DNA from: Adiantum capillus-veneris
Lineage: Eukaryota > Streptophyta > Polypodiopsida > Polypodiales > Pteridaceae
DNA length: 64,000 nt
Assembly: GCA_014529385.2 (NCBI GenBank)
Contig: CM043950.1
Location: forward strand, 66,232,935 to 66,296,934
Direction: 5' to 3'
Positions 37,152 to 47,764 of the stretch are shown here, one piece after another. Every line of letters starts with the position of its first letter. Within the stretch, counting starts at the first letter, position 1. The notes below the pieces were generated by a model, which was given only the letters and a program-made list of their open reading frames with translations, was not told the origin of the DNA and ran no database searches. The position numbers and the translations under genes are program-made.

Positions 37152-38505
37152 CTATGTGATTCTGATAATTATGTCCTTTCTTCTGAATCCATTAAGGCAA
37201 AATTTATGTAAAAGTATCTTAATATCTTTCCAAGCAAAGAAGCAGTTAAAAGAGGAGTATGCTATTAGGTATAGGAGGCTGATACAAGTACTAAGAGCAT
37301 CTTTATGTGGTCGATTGTTGTTCTTTCTAGGAATTCAATACGTAGGATATCTAACAGATCTCTTTTCCAAGAGAAATTTTATTCATAGTTTCCTACACAC
37401 GTGTTATGTAGTCTAATTGTAAAGTTAAAGAATTGGATAGTAGAGGCAAAAAAAATAGTTGGTGAAGCAAACCCATGTTTAAAGGTTGGTTCAACCTTTA
37501 AGCATTTGGGATAGACGTGATTAATCGCATCCGAGAATAATCTATTGTTCAAGCTCAACAAGTTATCCATATATCTGTAAGTATGATTAAAAGTGAAGGT
37601 TTATGATAATTACTTTTGTCACTCATGGTTTCAAAGAAGGCTAAGAATAGATTACACATTGTATAAGTGAGCAGGAGAATCTCATGGGAATGCTTTGGCT
37701 GTTATTAAAGCATTGTCCTCTGAATAGAATTGTACAGTTATCAAGTACCCAAGATATGTTATTGAATAGTTCTACATCATTGAAGTGAAGGGAATGAGAA
37801 GATTGTGACTTTTTATTCCATCTAGGTTTTCTAGAGAGTGATATGTAAGAGAAGCCATTGATCCTAGCATTCTTGAAGGCCAGCTTAATCATCTGAGATA
37901 GAACATCTTTCAGTCGTAATTCACCTTCCAAAGGTATATTCTCATAGCACTGAGTGATATCAGTTGTGATGAGATGAAAAATTTGTTTAGGGAGGTTTAG
38001 AGTTCCCTCAGTGGCATTTTTCACCATCCAAAATGGGTTATAGGGAATTTGAAGAAAGTTAGAGCAGATTTTTTGCTTAAAGACACAGACAGTTTCAAAT
38101 TCTGAAAGAATAAGGCCAAGGCAAAGGGTAATGTCTTTGGTAATTCTAGAAAAAATGCTATTCGAGGCATCAAATATCCATCTAAATTTATTCTTGTTTA
38201 ACTTATAGCTAGGAAAAAGTACAAGAAGTTTGGTATTTTGGATAAAATGCCCTATACTTTCTAGATGTTTTGAAATATTATAAGTGACTTCATAGGGGGA
38301 AGTATTAAGTGGTGTGAATTCCTTGCCAAAAAATCTTAGAGTGAGCTGCATTCCAAGGACAATTGGAGCTTTTATCAAGTCCAACAATAAACCAGTTATG
38401 TGAAAGTTTTTGAAAATCCTCAGCTAGTTGTTGTGTGATCCAAGAGCTATTAGTAGATAGCCATTGAAAAGGTATATGTGAGATCTTTTGAAAGAATCAT
38501 TTTTC
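37152..38505 (-). pseudogene. PLE reverse transcriptase, C-terminal two thirds
   Basis: Minus-strand reading from the copia junction gives FIVGLDKSSNCP (a DK-type motif seen ahead of PLE palms), FPSYKLNKNKFRWIFDASNS, and TTDITQCYENIPLEG (motif A, Asp codon 37961-37959). Then come NISWVLDNCTILFRGQ, QSIPMRFSCS (motif B; usual PMG is PMR), YRYMDNLLSLNN (motif C; the usual Y-x-D-D is MDN, codons 37570-37562), NNNRPHKDALSTCISLLYL (thumb-like) and a last segment ending NGFRRKDIIIRIT before a stop at 37154-37152. Frame changes occur between motifs. The RT would prime on target DNA ends, but the active site is damaged. Confidence 0.75.
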
Positions 38506-38690
38506 TGTTGAAATTAGGGATGCAGAGAAACGCACACAGCTTGGAGAAGATGAAGGAAGCTCAAGGCACACAACTGAGAGTGTGTTACTTAGTGTGCAAT
38601 GGAAAGATAGATAGCCCTAGAGTGAGTTTATATACAATGCACGGGGGAAAAACCTCTTAAAGAGGGAAAAAATGCCCCGGCGGTAATGAT
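38506..38690 (-). repeat. 3' LTR of the copia element (left copy)
   Basis: Matches 42829-43011 closely (shared gagagtgtgttacttagtgt, tgcaatggaaagatagatag). It lacks about 45 bp at the inner end that the right LTR has (cctagtgtgttcacacacat and on), so the pair is unequal in length. Confidence 0.85.
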
Positions 38691-39205
38691 CCCCCCTTGG
38701 GATAAAACAAGCCAAGATGTAAAGTGTCACTAAGGTAGCAAAAAATCCTCTTGACGGCCTGTCAATGCTTAGACCCTAGACTATGCATAATTCTGTTAAC
38801 TTGTGAGACTGCAAACTGAATATCCAGCCTTGTGTTGCATAGATAATTGAGGCATCCAACAGCAGTTTGGTAAAGAGTGACATCAGTAGTAGGATCACCA
38901 GCATCATGAAGACTCAATTTCAAACCTATTTCCATGGGAGTGGCAATGGGTTTGCAATCCTCAAGTACAAACATACATAGCAATGTCTCTATGTAACTTT
39001 TCTGACACAAGGCAATACCACCATCACACCGATTAAACTGTATACCCAAGTAATGATGCAACAGCCCCAAATCTTTCATCTTGAAAGTAGCATTCAAATC
39101 AGTCTTAAATTCAGCAATATGTCTCTCATTTGGTCCAGTGGTCAGCAAATCATCTACATAAATAACCACAATGAGAAGTACATCACCCTCACACTTTACA
39201 TACAA
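38690..39205 (-). pseudogene. Copia RT, C-terminal part; RNase H deleted
   Basis: 147 residues with VIYVDDLLTTGPN (YVDD catalytic box), FKMKDLGLLHHYLGIQ and TALYQ-like LYQTAVGCLNYLCNTR, all typical copia RT. It continues in another frame to VKRIF and TLHLGLFYPKGG, then ends at the polypurine tract. The RNase H domain, normally about 130 residues further on, is missing, so mobilisation would need RNase H from a relative. Confidence 0.9.
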
Positions 39206-39546
39206 TGTGCTTTCTGTTGGACTGTTACAAAAGCCTCATTCAACTAAATGAGTGTCAGCTTTCTCATACCAATCACGAGGAGATTGCTTCAACCCATAAA
39301 AACCCTTCTTACATCTGCACACTTTGTCCATTGTCCTTTCATGACAAAACCGCAAGGCTATGTTACATAAACTTCCTCAAATATGTCACCATTCAGGAAA
39401 GCAGTAACAATGTCTGATTGATATACATCCCAACCAAAATGAGCTTCCAATGCACATAGAAAACAAACAGTGGTCATAAGACAAGTGGGAGCAAAAGTTT
39501 CTTCATAATCTATGCCTTTTTGTTGCGCATAGTCTTTTGCAACAAG

Positions 39547-40038
39547 TCAAGCCTTATGGCGATCAACCTCACCATCCGGCTTGCGTTTCAACTTGTAAAC
39601 CCATTTTGTACCAATGACCTTTTTTCCAAGAGGCAAATCACATAAATTCCATGTGTCATTTTCTATAAGTGCATCATATTCTAATTGCATGGTAGCCATC
39701 CAATTTTTTGAATTTTGTGCTTCATCAAAAGACAGAGGTTCCTCAACATCATGTAAGCTAAACATAGCTAAAGCATAACAATCTAATGTTGCATGGCGAG
39801 AGCCTAAACGAGTACGGCTAGACAAAGGTGCATCCAATTTACTATCACGCAATGTATGCATCAGCCCTTTTGGCGTACCTCTAGCCTGCTCATTTTCAAC
39901 CCTTTCCTCATCAAGTATATCATGTACATCTGCATCAGTAATAGGCTGATCTTTAACATTTTCAGAAACCCCCATAAACTGTACATTTGCCACATTCGAA
40001 TTTCCATTCAAACTTCCACCACTAAAAAGAGGCAACAA
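39547..40038 (-). pseudogene. Copia integrase-RT linker and RT start
   Basis: 163 residues ending WMATMQLEYDALIENDTWNL and GTKWVYKLKRKPDGEVDRHKA, the classic copia RT entry. The sequence between 39546 and 39206 continues RT motifs in broken frames (stop directly after RHKA). Confidence 0.9.
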
Positions 40039-40053
40039 AGTGTCATAAATGTC

Positions 40054-40700
40054 CTATGAGCTTACATTACTATCTCTAGTACATGTCAGCAAAGGCTGAA
40101 CAGAATCTTCCACGAACACTACATCCTGTGAAACCAAAATATTGCGAATGATACAACCTGTAACCTTTGCTTTCAGCACTATAACCAACAAAAATACATT
40201 TGACAGCCTTATCATCCAATTTTTTATGTTGTATTTGTGGCACCAAAGAATATGCCAAACAGCCAAAAACACGCATGTGCTCAATAGAAGGCTTCCTATC
40301 ATGCCGTGCTTCATATGGAGTAATAGACTGCAAAGCTTTTGTAGGACACCTGTTAAGTACATAATGGCACACATGATGGCCTCAAGCCAAAAACAATGCG
40401 ACAGAGCTTGACTTTTGACCATACATCATGCCATTTTCGTAAGTGACCTATTTTTCGTCTCAGCAACACCATTTTCTTGAGGTGTGTAAGGCACTGTACA
40501 TTGGTGTTTTATCTCACGACTAACCAAAAATGCATTAAATTCATGAGACATATACTCTCCCCCTCGATCGAAACGGGGGGTGCCCATAGTACATTTCGAG
40601 ACATTTTCAGCCATAGCCAAAATTTGTTTGAAGCACATAAAAACTTAGGACTTTGCTTTAAGTGGAAATATCCATGCATGCCTGGAGTAATCATCAATGA
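40054..40700 (-). pseudogene. Copia integrase core and C-terminal part
   Basis: Segments include RFDRGGEYMSHEF (second catalytic Asp region; usual RSDNGGE) and YTPQENGVAE (catalytic Glu), then MCHYVLNRCPTKAL and HMRVFGCLAY...KCIFVGYS, all standard copia integrase text. Different pieces lie in different frames. Confidence 0.9.
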
Positions 40701-40703
40701 AAG

Positions 40704-41402
40704 TCACGAAGTACAAGTAATTGCCCAAGGATGGAGTTTGAATGGCCCACAAACATCACTATGCACAAGATGCAACCTGCATGTGGCCCTAACTGAACCA
40801 TCCTTTGGAAACTTAGAACGCTGCATTTTACCCAAAATACAGCCTTCACAAACATGTTTCATAGGCGCTTCAAGAGGTGGCAAAGAAGCAACCATATCAG
40901 GTTTCTGCAAACGCAGCAAAGTGGAAAAATTCAGATGCCCAAAACGTGCATGCCACAGTTTTGCATCTGAAACAGCCCTTGAATCTGCAACTAAATTTGC
41001 AAAATTTTGACCACACTTGTCATACAAAGTGAGCTTGTACAACCCATGGCACAAAAGGCTAGATGCAACAATTTCATCACCAAAACTGAGATCATGAATT
41101 GTACATCTGTCATCCACAAATTTGACTAGAAGTCCAAGTCTAGCAAGTGTGGATATAGACAAAATATTATTCTTGATCCCACATACATAAACTGCATCAA
41201 CAAGTGTGAAGAAACTGCTATTTGCAGCAGTAGGCACAATCTTTCCAACTCCCTGAACCACATAAGAGGCATTGTTGGCACAAGTGACTAAATTTCCATG
41301 AGGGACAGACTCAAGAGAGGTGAAATTTTCAAAATGTGAGGTAATGTAATTTGAGGCACCACTGTTGAAATACCACACATGTGAATCTGCAGCAACCGAC
41401 AT
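40704..41402 (-). pseudogene. Copia protease, GAG-pre-integrase and integrase start
   Basis: 232 residues open. VWYFNSGASNYIT is the protease active site, with Asn in place of the catalytic Asp (usual DSGAS). KLWHARFGHLN and CEGCILGKMQRSKFP form the His-His-Cys-Cys integrase zinc region, and HLVHSDVCGPF holds the first integrase Asp. The protease change should block polyprotein processing. Confidence 0.9.
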
Positions 41403-41576
41403 GCATGCATCATGGATAGCAAGATTTTAAGTGCACCCTGCACTAAAAGCCCATTCTGCATCAACATCAGCATCACATTCTCTTTTCACAGAAGACTCAA
41501 CAATGGTTGCATTTGTAGTGGAATAGCATTTGCAGTGGAACCACCCTCTTTCTTCTTAGCCTCTTTGGCCTTCAAC

Positions 41577-42462
41577 TTAGGACACTGCTTGATCAAGTGA
41601 TCATTAGCTTCACAATAATGGCAACGCATCTTCTATTTGCCCTTATCACCAGAATTTCTAGACGAATTGCTGCCAGCAAAAGCATTAAGAACAAAAATTT
41701 TGCCACTTGCAGCAGAACCATAAGAAGTGGCTACATTCTTGTCACCACCCTTTCTTTGAGAAGGAATAAAAGCCTGTTCAACTGCACGCTACCTAGTCCT
41801 GTTTTTTATGTAAAGTGACTCTTGCAATAGCAATGTGCATAATGCATCAAACTTGACAACTTCAGGATTTCCTTGGGTCATCAGTCTCCAAGTACTAGCA
41901 AAAGTCTGGTATGAATCTGGTAAGGCATCAAGAACAGTCTGCACAAGGGAGCTGTCTGAAATGACTTCACCTATAGAAATCAGTTTCTCATTGATATCCT
42001 TGACACCAGCAAGGAACGTGTCCATATTATCTTCCTCATGCATAATCTTCGATTTCAGCTCTTTACGTAGCAAAGAAATTTTAGCCTCATTTAGGCTTGC
42101 ATAAAGACCTGCTAGAATATCCCAAGCCTGTTTTGCAGATTTCATTGAACGAATGTGAGGAGTAATGGTATGCTTCACAGACAATTCAATCAGTGCATGA
42201 GCCTACTCATCCTTTACATCCCAACGAGCTTGTTCAGTCGTAGGCAAAATAACTCTAGTAGCAGCAAGACCTACAACATCCTCAGCATCGCCTACATCCT
42301 CCGAACTAGGATGTATATCAATGCCCTACACAATATATTCTAGATTCCCTTTGACACAAGAACATGTTGCATCATGTAAGCCCAAATAGGGTAATTATCC
42401 CCATCCAATTTGTCCTCAGCAGCAGCAAACATCTTGAACACGTCTGTGTTGTTGTCAGCCAT
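41577..42462 (-). pseudogene. Copia gag with zinc knuckle
   Basis: The start Met (42462-42460) opens MADNNTDVFKMFAAAEDKLD and NYPIWAYMMQHVL, the usual copia Gag beginning. A stop follows at ...VSKGI. The UBN2-type Gag core (42184-41789) reads AKQAWDILAGLYAS and HEEDNMDTFL. A perfect CCHC knuckle, CHYCEANDHLIKQC, lies at about 41627-41583. Gag would form particles; this copy has at least two stops. Confidence 0.9.
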
Positions 42463-42814
42463 GGAAAATGCATGCACCTGATGTGAAAACTACCCAAAAT
42501 GAGAGAAACTAAGTGAGACCAACACGTGCTATATAGAACAACCCACATGACTATTGTAAGGGACATGTTATGCAAAAAACGGCACTGACAAAAATTCTAC
42601 ACAAAATGACAAAATAGCATGTGCAGTACTACCTATAGTGGAAACGGAGGCCGAAATGACTCCGAATCAAAAATCTGAGCAGACCTAGCTGCACTAGCTT
42701 TCTTGAAATTTTTGATGACCTGCAAACACTCACCAAAGCTCACAGAAATTGGAGAAAGTGAGCAGGCGTGTGTTGGATCTGCTGTTGGAGACTAAGCCCA
42801 GGAGGACGTAACCT

Positions 42815-42826
42815 GCTCTAATACCA
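42815..42826 (-). other. Copia primer-binding site (tRNA-iMet)
   Basis: Plus-strand gctctaatacca reads TGGTATTAGAGC on the minus strand, one mismatch from the plant initiator tRNA-Met 3' end complement. It lies two bases inside the LTR at 42829. Confidence 0.9.
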
Positions 42827-42828
42827 AT

Positions 42829-43055
42829 TGTTGGAATTAGGGTTGCATAGAAAAACACACTGCTTGGAGAAGATGAACGAATCTCAAGGCACACAACGGA
42901 GAGTGTGTTACTTAGTGTGCAATGGAAAGATAGATAGCCCTAGAGTGATGGGTGTATATACAATGCACGGGGGAAAAAACCTCCTAAAGAGGGAAAAAAT
43001 GCCCAGGTGGTCCTAGTGTGTTCACACACATCACTACCACATGTATATGGTAACA
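42829..43055 (-). repeat. 5' LTR of the copia element (right copy)
   Basis: 227 bp beginning TGTTGGAATTAG and ending TATGGTAACA on the plus strand (perfect TG...CA ends). It is followed by the target duplication TTTTC. Confidence 0.9.
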
Positions 43056-43060
43056 TTTTC

Positions 43061-43573
43061 GACCAATTTAACTAAGTCATATAGGACTGTCATCCCCAAT
43101 CGGAGAGTACTGATAAGGTCAGTAAACAGTTAAGAAAAGTTGTTAAAGCAAGATATGGGTTTTTAGGAAAAGTGGGTATGTGATTAAGTCCCTTAGCAAG
43201 GATTTTTTGGATTGTGGTATTTTCAATGAGATCTAGATTACAAGTACATACATGTAATCCATAAGTATCAAATTTTTGGAGTATGGGATAAATTCATCAC
43301 AATTACAATCAGGCATAGTGCTGTGTCGTAAGAAATCATCACTGTAGACCACATTCTTAATAGGTTGTTGATATTTTTGACCAATAAGAACATTATCAAG
43401 TATCTCATGGTTTCCAAACAATAAGTCAAAACATTCACAAAAAATTGTTCTAGGGTATACACAATCCAGAAGTACATTCTAAAAAAGACAATGTTCGTAA
43501 TATACTTTTTTCCAGATTTCTTTTTGGTGAGAGACAATCTTCCACAAGGGCCAACAGCAACCTGCACAATCAT
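43061..43573 (-). pseudogene. PLE upstream domain with Cys-x-Cys-Asp and GLHV...AKG motif
   Basis: Minus-strand text in shifting frames reads TMPDCNCDEFIPY, then KFDTYGLHVCTCNLDLIENT and IQKILAKGLNHIP. In PLE-type proteins known to me from invertebrates and lower plants, a Cys-rich C-x-C stretch followed by GHV(V/L)TGDL...(L/I)..KGPKYR precedes the RT. The order and spacing agree, with Ala-Lys-Gly-Leu-Asn-His for Lys-Gly-Pro-Lys-Tyr. A +2 frame change occurs at the A5 run near 43280. A further shift is needed before the frame enters the RT part across the copia junction. Confidence 0.6.
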
Positions 43574-43579
43574 AAGTGA

Positions 43580-45094
43580 TCATAAGTCAAGCAGTTCCTT
43601 GATAGGGGTGTTCCTAACTCTACCCCTGGTGAAGATACGATATTTTCCTCTAGTAAAATTAGAGGAGGAGCTGGGTCTCAGGAAAGAAGTGAAAGAATTA
43701 GGGGTGGCAAGAGAGTTGGGTCTTTTCAGTGAGGGGGAATCATCATCATTTATACAATTCTTGAGAAGACTGGTGATAATCTTAACACCCTTGTAATTTG
43801 CATAGGTAGTTAAATAAGTCCCAAGTTCATCAGCTTTCAATTTTTGAGGCTATCTATTATAAGCCCTCAAAAAATGTTGAAAGCAATTTGAGCAATAACT
43901 AATTGTTTGGCTTGGCCACCTAGCCAAGAGCAGATGAGACATAGATGAAATTCCATCGATTTTTAAGGAAAGAGCTGGTCCAAATGATTGAGGATAAACC
44001 AAATAGCATGGTCAAACCACATAATGTTGGATTCGCATGAAGCTTTAGGGTCAAGAAATGTACAAGCACATTTAACATAAGGTCGAAAACACTCTAGATG
44101 GATTCTGTGTAGAAATCAGGATTTCTTTTAGCAAACGCCATGTTCCCTTTTGTCCTATGTATAGACTTGTATTAGAGGAGCACTTGGAGTGGTCTATCAG
44201 GTTGAGGTTGAAGGGACCTTTAATGAGTTCTCCTTTGTCTAAGAATTGGCCTCCTTTCAAAATTTTGAGTCAAAAATCCTCAATAGTGGGAGCCGGGAGG
44301 TTAGCCAAATATACCCAAGTTTCGCTAAGAATAGGTGCCAGAAAATCCTTGGGTACCATCTCTAAAAGATTAGAGTCACTTAGGGAACAAAGATTGTTTT
44401 GTAATTCCTTGACAGCCTCAAGAGCTGCACTATCTCTACAAAATATTCCACCAGTCTGAGGAATAGATGGGGCAGTAGGGGCACTGATAAAAGATGGGCT
44501 GAGCCCACACAATTTTTCAAAAAGTTAGACAATTCTGCTCCAGAAGAAGAATATAAGGCAAGCTCTTGCTAATATTATATAGAAAGTATAGGAAATTAGG
44601 CTATGTACTGGGAAATCATATTCACTTCATCTTTGGAGTCCTTGTCCAAGGTAGGTAGAATCTTGGCCCAATCATTAAAGGACAGCATGTATAAGATAGA
44701 TAGATTTTTTTCAGAAGATAGAGCCGAGTCATATATTAATTGAGAAGTATCCAAACTGCCAATACATGCGAGGATAAGAGAGGTAGCCACAGGTAGGGGC
44801 TCAAAAGATAGTTCCAGGCCTTATGAGAGAGCAAGGGTCTGCAATAGACAAAACTAGTTAGTAATTCATGGATTATTTGTGGTAATAAGTAACACAAAGT
44901 TTGGCCCATCTAGTCAAAAAAGGTATAGTTCTAACAGCTAGGGCATTTTTAGGAGACTGGTCTTTTAGGTAGTCTAAAATCCTTGTATGTTTCTCCGGGT
45001 TGTGGTTTACCCTCATGCAAGATGTCAACTTTAAATGTTTGTGATCCTGAAAGAAAGTATATATAACATTAGTCCCGGTAGTTTGGGCATGCAA
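43580..45094 (-). pseudogene. PLE N-terminal region, decayed
   Basis: Consecutive minus-strand segments (45094-44873, 44790-44596, 44512-44270, 44260-44072, 43840-43580) read as ordinary protein, for example LSFNDWAKILPTLDKDSKDE and GIFCRDSAALEAVKELQNN, interrupted by stops. I recognise no domain and no GIY-YIG nuclease. Collinearity with the RT region supports assignment to the PLE protein, but part could be separate. Confidence 0.45.
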
Positions 45095-45508
45095 TCCTTA
45101 AACCGGCAAGGTCAGAGACCATGAAAGCCGTGAGCAGAAACCAGAATCTTAGCCTATGTAGGACCACCTAACACCAGCCAACCAATCGAGGATTTAAAGG
45201 TAGTGGGTCTAAACATAAAACCAAGATTCAAGAAAACCAGGATTTAAAGGCAGTGGATTTAAAGGCAGTGGGTCTAAACATAAAACCAAGATTCAAGAAA
45301 GTTTCTAGCTCCAGCATCACGATCTTTTCAAAAAAGCAATGAAAAAACCTTATGTATAGGACATGTGTGTAGCTGTTTTAACTTATATAACAAGACATAA
45401 ATGAAATTTTACATTCAAAATACAGCTGGCTTTAGAGAAAAGGCAAAAATTAGTACAAAAACAACTCAATCTTAAAATTATCTTTGTACATGGAATATGA
45501 GACTGAAG

Positions 45509-45772
45509 CCTAATTCTAGTATACAATGATATTGATCCAATAAAGAATTACTTCCCAAGTGGTAGGAGCAAGTGTACTATCTGATAGACAATAGCTTTAA
45601 GCCAAAAAAGATTCCAAGAAAGGATAGAGTCCTCACCTGCATTTATCCAAACAAGACAACAGATTCATTAGCCTTGGATGTGTATTGCAGGTGTCAATGG
45701 ACTATATCATTTGTTATACATGTCCAACTTACAACCCTTTTTAACTTTAAACCACTGTCCAAAGTGTTCATG
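45509..45772 (-). repeat. PLE terminal repeat R, right copy, part 1
   Basis: Matches 34891-35157 (shared gtaggagcaagtgtactatc, cattagccttggatgtgtat). It is cut by the chromovirus at 45773 and resumes at 54664. Its left edge abuts the PLE 5' region, giving the head-to-tail junction. Confidence 0.85.
45768..45772. other. Target-site duplication TCATG (left)
   Basis: Identical to 54659-54663. The uninterrupted R copy reads ttcatgtctttt at this place, confirming a single original TCATG. Confidence 0.95.
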
Positions 45773-47362
45773 TGTCATAATAATCAATATCTAATTCTCC
45801 TAAATGATTTTCTCATATTAAACTGATCATTTAATGTGGGGAAGTGCCAAGGGAGAAAAAGCTAGAATATTGGTTAAGTTAAGCAGACCGGCCACAGTAG
45901 GGATCCAAAGGAGGGAAAATAGGGATCCAAAGGGGGGGCCATCTGCAAAAGAGCCATGTGAAACAACGGGCTAAAAAGACCCTAAGGTTCAGCCCATTAA
46001 GACTTCCAAAATGCTAAGGTTCCAAAATTCAAAGGTTGTGTCCAAAGGTCAACCTTAGGGAAAATTGGATGCTTAGTGTGTGCCCAAAAAGTCTTTCTAC
46101 ATCCCTACATGGGAGGGGGCGAGCCCCAAAGCTAGGGGATGAGAGAGAAAGCCACACACACACACACAGGCTCCCTTTACACAAAGGGAATGAGGGACAC
46201 ATGTCAGCTCCCTAGGCCAGATGCCCACAAGGTATGCCCAATTCCTATTGGAAGACCCTTGAAGTGGACCAATGAGAATTAGGCTAGAGTAAATCTAGTT
46301 TAATTAATTTAAAAACATTTAATAAAAGAAACCAATAAGAATTAAGTGTCCTAGAAGACTATTGGGCAGTCTCCCAAGGGGTCCAATGAGCATTCAGGAG
46401 CCCCATGGCTTGCCTGATTCCTATTGGCCAGGAGGCAAAGGGGTCCAATGAGAGTTTAGTTTAATTATTTAATTATCTAAAGCTCTCACAAAAGGGGAAA
46501 GGGGGACACATGTCAGAAGGCTATCACTTATGCTGCTTAATCCCTATTGGCTTGACCTGGGGAGGTCCAATGAGGCAAAAGCCAGACTAACTTAGCAGCT
46601 AGGGCTCGCCCAAGAGAGAGAGGGGGCTGATTTTTGCTTGGCATTGACACACACACTCTCACACTTGACCATGGTGAAGGGAAAATACTCTATCTCCTCC
46701 CAAGCTTTAATGGAGAGCTCATCACCTACTCCAAGCTTGTGAGATAGAAGCCTACATCAACACTCTCTTGGCATGTGGATGCAAATCCAACCAAGAGCCA
46801 AGCTTCAATGCATGCTCATCTTCTCTACCAAGCTAATTACTAAGCTAAGCTATGCTAATATGAGTGATTATGTGAGGAGATGTACTTCTTTCTCGTAAGA
46901 TACTTCTTTTTCCTCTCAATCTACTCTCATACCCTGCTAGCTCTCACCATCTTCGAAGGTGTGTGAGGTCTTGGGTCTGAGAACGGGGATAATTCAAGTT
47001 GTGTTTGATTAAGTGTTTTGCTTGGTGTATGAAGCTTCCATCTTCATTGCACTAGCTAGTCTTGAAGGAACACAAAGAATTGTATTGTACAATGTCTCTC
47101 TTGATGGGAGAAACCATAATACAAAGCCTTTTGGAGGGGGGACCGGCTCCATGCAAATCCGGTCCTCAACTGTTGTCAATAGCTTAATTGCTCTCTCTTT
47201 TGAAAGTATTGTCGATGCTATCTAACTAGGTGTTATGCTTTTTGTTGCTCTCTCCACCCAAGCACTCTTGTAATTCTCATTAGGAATCAACTCTAATGAA
47301 ATGCCCACTATGTTCATGCTAATTTCCGCTACACATGAGATTTTAGGCCATTAAATGTTACA
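45773..47362 (+). repeat. 5' LTR of the chromovirus
   Basis: 1590 bp, TGTCATAA...ATGTTACA. The first part (46231-46575) carries four spaced pairs of ATTGG and CCAAT words. It contains a short CA run at 46156 and an AG run at 46613. The small open frame at 47013-47225 is present in both LTRs and shows no coding evidence. Confidence 0.97.
46254..46574 (+). promoter_or_regulatory. Four ATTGG...CCAAT pairs in the LTR
   Basis: Pairs: cctattgg 46254 / ccaatgag 46279; ctattggg 46359 / gtccaatgag 46381; ctattggc 46421 / gtccaatgag 46443; cctattgg 46543 / ccaatgag 46567. CCAAT is the core bound by NF-Y type factors in eukaryotes, so these may be promoter elements in the U3 region. The same arrangement is in the 3' LTR (about 53550-53875). 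Confidence 0.5.
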
Positions 47363-47363
47363 T

Positions 47364-47375
47364 TGGTATCAGAGC
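47364..47375 (+). other. Primer-binding site for tRNA-iMet
   Basis: TGGTATCAGAGC, the standard plant initiator tRNA-Met complement, starts two bases after the LTR end at 47362. Minus-strand DNA synthesis starts here. Confidence 0.97.
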
Positions 47376-47764
47376 TCAAGGTTTCTCTTTTCTTGCTCAA
47401 GAAGGGAGGTCCTCAAGCTAGCTACAAATGGTTGGTATTATTAATTGCCTGTGAGTAAGTAGAATAGGGATTTTTCAGCCTTGCAGTGCGCCTGCCTTTG
47501 TGCAGTTAACGGGGCATCACCGTCGAGAGCTATGGTCTTAATAGTGGAGTCCTACGGGGCTTGCCTACGGCTTAACCACTATTGAGCTATTAGAAGCTTG
47601 ACAGGAGCCGGTGCTGTTTTGGTGTCGAAAGACCCTCTCTTCTATTCCTTGCAATTAATGGTATTCGAGCCGCGGGTACAGTAGCTTGAGTGCTTTTTCT
47701 AAAGGGGTAAAGAGGAGTAGCAACTAGGGCTTGAAGTGCCAAAGTACACCTAAAAGTTGTTAGA

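Larger units (their letters stand above)
38506..43055 (-). mobile_element. Ty1/copia element inserted in the PLE frame
   Basis: Target duplication TTTTC at 38501-38505 and 43056-43060 sets the ends. Short LTRs lie at 38506-38690 and 42829-43055. An initiator tRNA-Met primer-binding site lies inside the right LTR, and a polypurine tract (AAGGGGGG, minus strand, 38698-38691) lies inside the left LTR. Gene order on the minus strand is gag, protease, integrase, RT (copia order). RNase H is absent: RT sequence runs to LHLGLFYPKGG and meets the polypurine tract at once. Stops and frameshifts occur in pol. Confidence 0.9.

Noticed and set aside
37016-45508. GIY-YIG endonuclease in the PLE
   Set aside because: No convincing GIY...YIG pair upstream or downstream of the RT; the RT frame ends at 37152 soon after the NGF tail.
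47013-47225. 70-residue open frame in the chromovirus LTR, repeated at 54309-54521
   Set aside because: Conserved only because the two LTRs are nearly identical; no start context, domain or other support for coding.
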